This document shows, one piece after another, positions 59,227-64,000 of a DNA stretch of 64,000 nucleotides. How positions within the stretch are numbered: position 1 is the stretch's first letter; each line of letters begins with the position of its first letter. The position numbers were made by a program, and so were the translations under genes. The stretch is from Streptomyces melanogenes. Its GTDB lineage: Bacteria > Actinomycetota > Actinomycetes > Streptomycetales > Streptomycetaceae. Below the pieces are notes generated by a model, which saw only the letters and a program-made list of their open reading frames with translations, searched no databases and was not told where the DNA came from. Location of the stretch: assembly GCF_014649795.1 (NCBI RefSeq), contig NZ_BMTS01000012.1:62001-126000 (forward strand), written 5' to 3'.

Positions 59227-61212
59227 ATGACGTCGACGCCGACCGGCGCCCGGCACCACGACGACCCGTCCCAGACCACTCAGCTCCGGCTCCCGCCGCA
59301 TCTGCGGCCCGGGGCCCGGCAGCGGCTGAAGAAGTCGCTGCCGCGCTACGACTACGAGCACTACAGCAGGCTGGCCGGCCCGCTCACCCAGCCGGACCCG
59401 GCGAAGCCGTACCGCGTGCGCTACCGGTCGCTGCTCTCCCAGGAGCCGCACCGGATACGCGCGGCCCTGCTGCTCGGCGCGGCCCCGCTGGTCTCGCTCG
59501 GCCTGTTCGCCTGGCTGATGCAGCCCGAGCACTGGACCAAGCGCGACCACGCCTCGCAGTCCCTGCTGGTCCTGGACATCGTCATGCTGGTCTCGATCGG
59601 CCTGATCGAGCTCTTCCGGACGATGAACGTGCTCTCCAACGCGCACGCCACGCTGGTCGCGCGCGACCCGATCCCGGTGGTGCCCGAGACCGGCACCAAG
59701 GTCGCCTTCCTCACCTCCTTCGTGCCCGGCAAGGAACCGCTGGAGATGGTGACCAAGACCCTGGAGGCGGCGGTCCGCATCCGCCACCGCGGTCTGATGC
59801 ACGTCTGGCTGCTCGACGAGGGCGACGACCCGGCGGTCAAGGAAGTGTGCGCGCGCCTGGGCGTGCACCACTTCTCCCGCAAGGGCGTCGCACGCTGGAA
59901 CCAGCCCAAGGGCCCGCACCGCGCCAAGACCAAGCACGGCAACTACAACGCCTGGCTGGAGGCGCACGGCGGCGAGTACGACTTCTTCGCCTCCGTCGAC
60001 ACCGACCACGTGCCGCTGCCCAACTACCTGGAGCGGATGCTCGGTTACTTCCGCGACCCTGACGTCGGCTTCGTCATCGGCCCGCAGGTCTACGGCAACT
60101 ACGACACCTTCGTCACCAAGGCCGCCGAGTCCCAGCAGTTCCTCTTCCACGCGCTGATCCAGCGGGCCGGCAACAAGTACGGCGCGCCCATGTTCGTCGG
60201 CACCAGCAACGCCGTGCGCATCAGCGCCCTGAAGCAGATCGGCGGTCTCTACGACTCGATCACCGAGGACATGGCGACCGGCTTCGAGATGCACCGCGCC
60301 ACCAACCCGGCGACCGGGAAGAAGTGGCGCTCGGTCTACACCCCGGACGTGCTGGCCGTCGGCGAGGGCCCGACCGCCTGGACCGACTTCTTCACCCAGC
60401 AGCTGCGCTGGTCCAGAGGTACGTACGAGACGATCCTCAAGCAGTACTGGAAGGGCTTCGGCACCCTGCCCTTCGGCAAGCTCTTCAACTACACGATGAT
60501 GATCATCTTCTACCCGATGTCGGCCCTCAACTGGATCCTGGCGGCGCTCAGCTGCGCCCTGTTCCTGGGCCTGGGCGCCTCGGGCGTGCAGATCGACCCG
60601 GTCATCTGGATGATGCTGTACGGCAACGCCTCGGCCCTCCAGATCGGGCTCTACATCTGGAACCGGCGCCACAACGTCTCCCCGCACGAGCCGGAGGGCT
60701 CCGGCGGCGTGGCCGGCATGGTGATGTCGGCGCTCTCCGCGCCCATCTACGCCCGCTCGCTGATGGACGCCGTACTGCGCCGCAAGAGCTCCTTCGTGGT
60801 GACCCCCAAGGGCGACTCGTCCAGCCCGGACACCCTCTTCGGCACCTTCCGCATCCACCTGTTCTTCATCGCGCTGTTCGGCGGCTCGCTGGTCTCGTCG
60901 TTCTTCAACGGCCACAGCCACCCCGCGATGATCACCTGGGCCACCCTGGCCATGCTGATCACGGCCGCGCCGATCCTCGGCTGGCGGTGGACCGTACGGG
61001 CGGAGAAGAAGAAGCGGGGCAAGCGCAGGCGCTCCGGGCCGCCGGCCGCGCCGCAGCAGGGAGCGCACCAGCAGGAGCGCCCGCAGTGGGCGCCGGGGAC
61101 ACCGGGGGCGCCGCCGCAGCCGCAGGGCGAGCCCCAGCAGCCGCCCGCCGGGCCGCCCGCCGAGCCCGCCGACCAGACCGTGCAGATCGCCCTTGGGGGA
61201 CGTAACCAATGA
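59227..61212 (+). CDS. cslA: CslA, cellulose synthase-like glycosyltransferase
   Basis: A 661-aa family 2 glycosyltransferase that makes a beta-glucan-like polymer at hyphal tips. Two N-terminal helices (about 80-97, 117-135) precede the cytoplasmic GT domain. That domain has VWLLDEGDDP, the metal-binding DTDH, acceptor/base motif TEDMATGFEMH and QQLRWSRGTYE (QxxRW). Four or more C-terminal helices and a Pro/Gln-rich tail of about 60 residues follow. A PilZ domain is not seen. The stop overlaps the glxA start (ATGA). The locus is the known Streptomyces cslA-glxA pair needed for aerial development and pellet formation. Confidence 0.95.
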   Translation: MTSTPTGARHHDDPSQTTQLRLPPHLRPGARQRLKKSLPRYDYEHYSRLAGPLTQPDPAKPYRVRYRSLLSQEPHRIRAALLLGAAPLVSLGLFAWLMQPEHWTKRDHASQSLLVLDIVMLVSIGLIELFRTMNVLSNAHATLVARDPIPVVPETGTKVAFLTSFVPGKEPLEMVTKTLEAAVRIRHRGLMHVWLLDEGDDPAVKEVCARLGVHHFSRKGVARWNQPKGPHRAKTKHGNYNAWLEAHGGEYDFFASVDTDHVPLPNYLERMLGYFRDPDVGFVIGPQVYGNYDTFVTKAAESQQFLFHALIQRAGNKYGAPMFVGTSNAVRISALKQIGGLYDSITEDMATGFEMHRATNPATGKKWRSVYTPDVLAVGEGPTAWTDFFTQQLRWSRGTYETILKQYWKGFGTLPFGKLFNYTMMIIFYPMSALNWILAALSCALFLGLGASGVQIDPVIWMMLYGNASALQIGLYIWNRRHNVSPHEPEGSGGVAGMVMSALSAPIYARSLMDAVLRRKSSFVVTPKGDSSSPDTLFGTFRIHLFFIALFGGSLVSSFFNGHSHPAMITWATLAMLITAAPILGWRWTVRAEKKKRGKRRRSGPPAAPQQGAHQQERPQWAPGTPGAPPQPQGEPQQPPAGPPAEPADQTVQIALGGRNQ

Positions 61213-63149
61213 GATTCCGTCCGACCCGCCGTACCCGCCGCTGGGCGATCGGTACGGCGGTGGTCGTCGCGCTCGCGGGCGCCAACGGCCCCTGGCTGTA
61301 CCGGTTCTCCACGAACCAGTACCACGACTACAAGATCAACCAGCCGGGGTACAAGGCGGACAACGGCCACTGGGACATGGTCGCCATGCCCAAGGAGTTC
61401 CGGCTCAACACGATCCACGCGGCGCTGCTGCACACCGGCAAGGTGCTGCTGGTCGCAGGTTCCGGCAACAACGCCAAGAACTTCGACGCGAAGAAGTTCG
61501 ACACGGTGCTGTGGGACCCGGACAAGAACACCTTCAAGAAGATCCCCACGCCCAACGACCTGTTCTGCACCGGCCACACCCAGCTCGCCGACGGCAAGCT
61601 GCTGATCGCGGGCGGCACCAAGCGGTACGAGAAGCTCAAGGGCGACGTCACCAAGGCCGGCGGCCTGATGATCGTCCACAACGAGGACCCGGACAAGCCG
61701 ATCACGCTGCCCGCGGGCACCCGGTTCACCGGCAAGTCCAACGCCAAGACGTTCGTCTCCAAGGACCCCGTCCTCGTCCAGCGCGCCAAGAAGGTCTTCG
61801 ACAAGAAGACCGGCAGGTTCCTGCGCACCGAGGCCGGGCTCGGCCGGATCTACGTGGAGGCCGAGGAGTCCGGCACCGAGCACGAGACCGGCACCGAGGA
61901 CAACTACCGCATCCAGGGCCTCACCGGCTCCGACACCCGCAACGTCTACGGCATCGCGCAGAAGCTCGCCCTGGACAAGAAGGACTTCCAGGGGATCAGG
62001 GACGCCTACGAGTTCGACCCGGTGGGCGAGCGGTACATCACGGTCGACCCGATGAACGAGGCCCGCTGGTACCCGACGCTGACGACGCTCTCCGACGGCA
62101 AGGTCCTCGCGCTCTCCGGGCTCGACGACATCGGGCAGCTGGTGCCGGGCAAGAACGAGGTGTACGACCCGAAGACGAAGAAGTGGACGTACACCAAGGG
62201 GATCATGCAGTTCCCGACCTACCCGGCGGTGTTCCTGCTGCAGAACGGCAAGCTGTTCTACTCGGGGTCGAACGCGGGGTACGGGCCGGACAACGTCGGC
62301 CGTGACCCGGGCATCTGGGACTTCGCCTCCAACAAGTTCACCAAGATCCCCGGGCTGAGCGACCCGGGCGAGATGGAGACGTCGGGGACGGTGCTGATGC
62401 CTCCGGCCCAGGACGAGAAGTACATGGTGATCGGCGGGGGCGGGGTCGGCGAGTCGGCCGAGTCGTCGAAGAAGACCCGGATCGTGGACCTCAAGGACCC
62501 CAATCCGTCCTTCAAGGACGGCCCTTCGCTCGCCGACGGGACGCGGTACCCGATGACGTCCGTGCTGCCCGACGACACCATGCTGATCAGCGGCGGCTCC
62601 AAGGACTACCGGGGCCGGGGCGGCTCCAACCTGCACCAGGCGCGGATCTACGACGCGAAGACGAACACGATGCGGCGGGTGGCGGATCCGGAGGTGGGCC
62701 GCAACTACCACTCCGGGTCGATGCTGCTGCCGGACGGGCGGGTCGTGACGTTCGGTGGGGATTCGTTGTACGGGGACAAGGACGATACGAAGCCGGGGGT
62801 CTTCGAGCAGCGCATCGAGATCTATACGCCGCCGTACCTCTACAAGGGCGGCGACCACCGGCCCGAGCTCGGGGAGGGGCCGAAGTCGCTTTCCCGGGGT
62901 GGGAGTGGGGTGTTCAAGTCGAAGGACGCGGGGGCGGTGAAGGCGGCTCGGCTGATCCGTCCGAGTGCGACGACGCACGTCACGGACATTGATCAGCGGT
63001 CGGTTGCGCTGGATGTCGCGAAGACGGCGGACGGGGTCCGGGTCACGGTCCCCAAGAACCGGAACCTCGTCCCTCCGGGTTGGTACATGCTGTTCGTGAC
63101 GGACGGGGAGGGTGTGCCGTCCCGGGCGGTGTGGGTGGAGGTGCCGTAG
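61209..63149 (+). CDS. glxA: GlxA, secreted galactose-oxidase-like copper radical oxidase
   Basis: A 646-aa membrane-anchored copper oxidase that matures the CslA glycan. An N-terminal anchor covers about 12-30 (WAIGTAVVVALAGANGPWLY). Kelch repeats carry the expected active-site residues by analogy with galactose oxidase: Cys120 (LFCTGHT) and Tyr288 (ARWYPT, beside Trp287) for the thioether radical, Tyr500-His501 (GRNYHSGS), and His590 (TTHVTD). The C-terminal DUF1929-type beta domain ends PPGWYMLFVTDGEGVPSRAVWVEV. It is coupled to cslA by ATGA. Confidence 0.95.
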   Translation: MRFRPTRRTRRWAIGTAVVVALAGANGPWLYRFSTNQYHDYKINQPGYKADNGHWDMVAMPKEFRLNTIHAALLHTGKVLLVAGSGNNAKNFDAKKFDTVLWDPDKNTFKKIPTPNDLFCTGHTQLADGKLLIAGGTKRYEKLKGDVTKAGGLMIVHNEDPDKPITLPAGTRFTGKSNAKTFVSKDPVLVQRAKKVFDKKTGRFLRTEAGLGRIYVEAEESGTEHETGTEDNYRIQGLTGSDTRNVYGIAQKLALDKKDFQGIRDAYEFDPVGERYITVDPMNEARWYPTLTTLSDGKVLALSGLDDIGQLVPGKNEVYDPKTKKWTYTKGIMQFPTYPAVFLLQNGKLFYSGSNAGYGPDNVGRDPGIWDFASNKFTKIPGLSDPGEMETSGTVLMPPAQDEKYMVIGGGGVGESAESSKKTRIVDLKDPNPSFKDGPSLADGTRYPMTSVLPDDTMLISGGSKDYRGRGGSNLHQARIYDAKTNTMRRVADPEVGRNYHSGSMLLPDGRVVTFGGDSLYGDKDDTKPGVFEQRIEIYTPPYLYKGGDHRPELGEGPKSLSRGGSGVFKSKDAGAVKAARLIRPSATTHVTDIDQRSVALDVAKTADGVRVTVPKNRNLVPPGWYMLFVTDGEGVPSRAVWVEVP

Positions 63150-63170
63150 CCTGCGGCGGGCGGCCAGATG

Positions 63171-63317
63171 TTTCGTCTGCAGGCCGTATGTGGCTGGTCG
63201 CGCAGTTCCCCGCGCCCCTGAAGATGCCGCTGCGCGGCAATCCCCTGGGCGCCCCGGAGGGGCGTTCTCAGGGGGGCGGGGAACTGCGCGAGCAACCCAC
63301 CACGGTCCGCAGACGAA
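63171..63317. repeat. Modular intergenic palindrome, copy 7
   Basis: Complete outer and inner arms with the standard-orientation centre. It lies between the convergent ends of glxA and the GH6 gene. Confidence 0.9.
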
Positions 63318-63357
63318 GGGATCCCTCGGAGAGTTTCGGGAAGGGGCGGGGAGGGGC

Positions 63358-64000
63358 TTACTTCGTGTTGCGGGCCAGGCTCAGCGCATAGTCCGCCCAC
63401 CACTCCCCCGCCTTCGGCCCCCCCTTGCAGCCCCCGTCCGACTCCCCCGGCCGCTTCACCCACACGTACGCGTCGACCAACCCGTCCCCCGTCCGCGTCG
63501 TCGGCCGGTCGCCTAGCGCGCGGCCGGGCGGGTTGCACCAGGTCTCCTTGGGGTCGCCGCCCGTGTACGGCCCGTTCCCGTTGCGGCTCGTGTCGATCAC
63601 GAAGTGCTTGCCGGACAGCTTCGCCGACAGCTGGTGGCCGAAGTCCCGGCTCGCCGCCGTCGTCTGGAAGTTGGAGACGTTGACGGCGAAGCCGTCGGCC
63701 GCCTCCACGCCCGCCCGCCGCAACGGCTCGTCCAGCGCGTCCGGCCGCTGCCACCCCGCGTTGCCCGCGTCCACGTACACCTTCACGCCGGGCTGCCGCT
63801 TCAGCCGCTCGACCGCCTTCTTCAGCAGGTCGTACCGCTCCTCGGCGAACTGCTGCGGCGTGCACCCGTCGACCAGGTGCAGCACCGCGTCCGGCTCCAG
63901 GACCACCGTGGCGCCCCGGTCGCCGATCCCGGCGGCCACCTTGTCCACCCACGCCCGGTACGCGTCCCCGTCCGCCGCGCCGCCCTTGGAGAACTGGCCG
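63358..64000 (-). CDS. cslZ: CslZ, GH6 endoglucanase (5' end beyond window)
   Basis: The C-terminal 214 residues of a family 6 glycoside hydrolase. The frame stays open to the window edge, so the signal peptide and start are missing. GH6 patterns are VVLEPDAVLH (catalytic-side Asp), VYVDAGNAGWQ, FAVNVSNFQTT, VIDTSRNGNGP, CNPPGRALGDRPT, and the end DAYVWVKRPGESDG. It would cut beta-1,4-glucan made by CslA and corresponds to cslZ beside cslA-glxA in S. coelicolor. Here it is convergent with glxA. Confidence 0.92.
   Translation of the reverse strand, partial: GQFSKGGAADGDAYRAWVDKVAAGIGDRGATVVLEPDAVLHLVDGCTPQQFAEERYDLLKKAVERLKRQPGVKVYVDAGNAGWQRPDALDEPLRRAGVEAADGFAVNVSNFQTTAASRDFGHQLSAKLSGKHFVIDTSRNGNGPYTGGDPKETWCNPPGRALGDRPTTRTGDGLVDAYVWVKRPGESDGGCKGGPKAGEWWADYALSLARNTK

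Overview
The window is chromosomal DNA of a Streptomyces species. The DNA is very GC-rich, with strong GC bias at codon third positions and frequent GTG and TTG starts. Developmental and metabolic genes typical of the genus are present, including adpA with a single TTA codon and the desferrioxamine cluster. Gene order from the desferrioxamine genes to cslA-glxA matches, from memory, the conserved core segment SCO2780-SCO2838 of S. coelicolor. No transposase, integrase or CRISPR array was seen.

Layout. 1-6.9 kb: ferrioxamine uptake and reduction (desE, cut by the window edge, and desF), then desABCD behind a long iron-box palindrome. 7.1-12.0 kb: secreted GH20 hexosaminidase, a DUF4429 protein, and a small gene leading into glmS behind a DasR-like site. 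12.1-16.6 kb: acetate-uptake-like protein, universal stress protein, adpA-ornA and tRNA-His. 16.7-22.8 kb: cellobiose regulon cebR / cebEFG-bglC with two CebR boxes. 22.8-31.2 kb: secreted CBM2-GH18 protein, a two-component system, and several conserved hypothetical genes. 31.4-36.7 kb: PAP2 phosphatase, then a tightly overlapping operon of an Fe-S RecB/Cas4-like nuclease, an unknown 528-aa protein and an SF1 helicase. That order resembles a split Dna2, and it is the most interesting candidate system here. 37-43 kb: Prim-Pol-like protein, tRNA-Lys, M6 protease, PAS-GGDEF-EAL protein (CdgA) and a GH18 chitinase. 43.5-50 kb: LLM oxidoreductase, amidase, EhuBCDA-like ABC transporter and an IclR regulator. 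50.1-52.0 kb: a second tRNA-Lys followed by a lower-GC gene pair that looks inserted. 52-54.7 kb: small conserved protein, truncated globin and an MFS exporter. 55-64 kb: AA10 LPMO, SPFH protein, NlpC/P60-like protein, a third tRNA-Lys, then cslA-glxA and a convergent GH6 gene (cslZ). The last group is the tip-glycan synthesis and modification locus.

Themes. Several genes concern amino-sugar, chitin and cellulose turnover: GH20, glmS, two GH18 proteins, LPMO, ceb/bglC, and cslA/glxA/cslZ. DasR-like sites lie at three of these loci (glmS, chitinase, LPMO) and CebR sites at the cellobiose genes. A family of long modular intergenic palindromes occurs seven times, five of them between convergent gene ends. 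Three sequence-identical tRNA-Lys(CTT) genes lie within 21 kb, each with the same promoter architecture.
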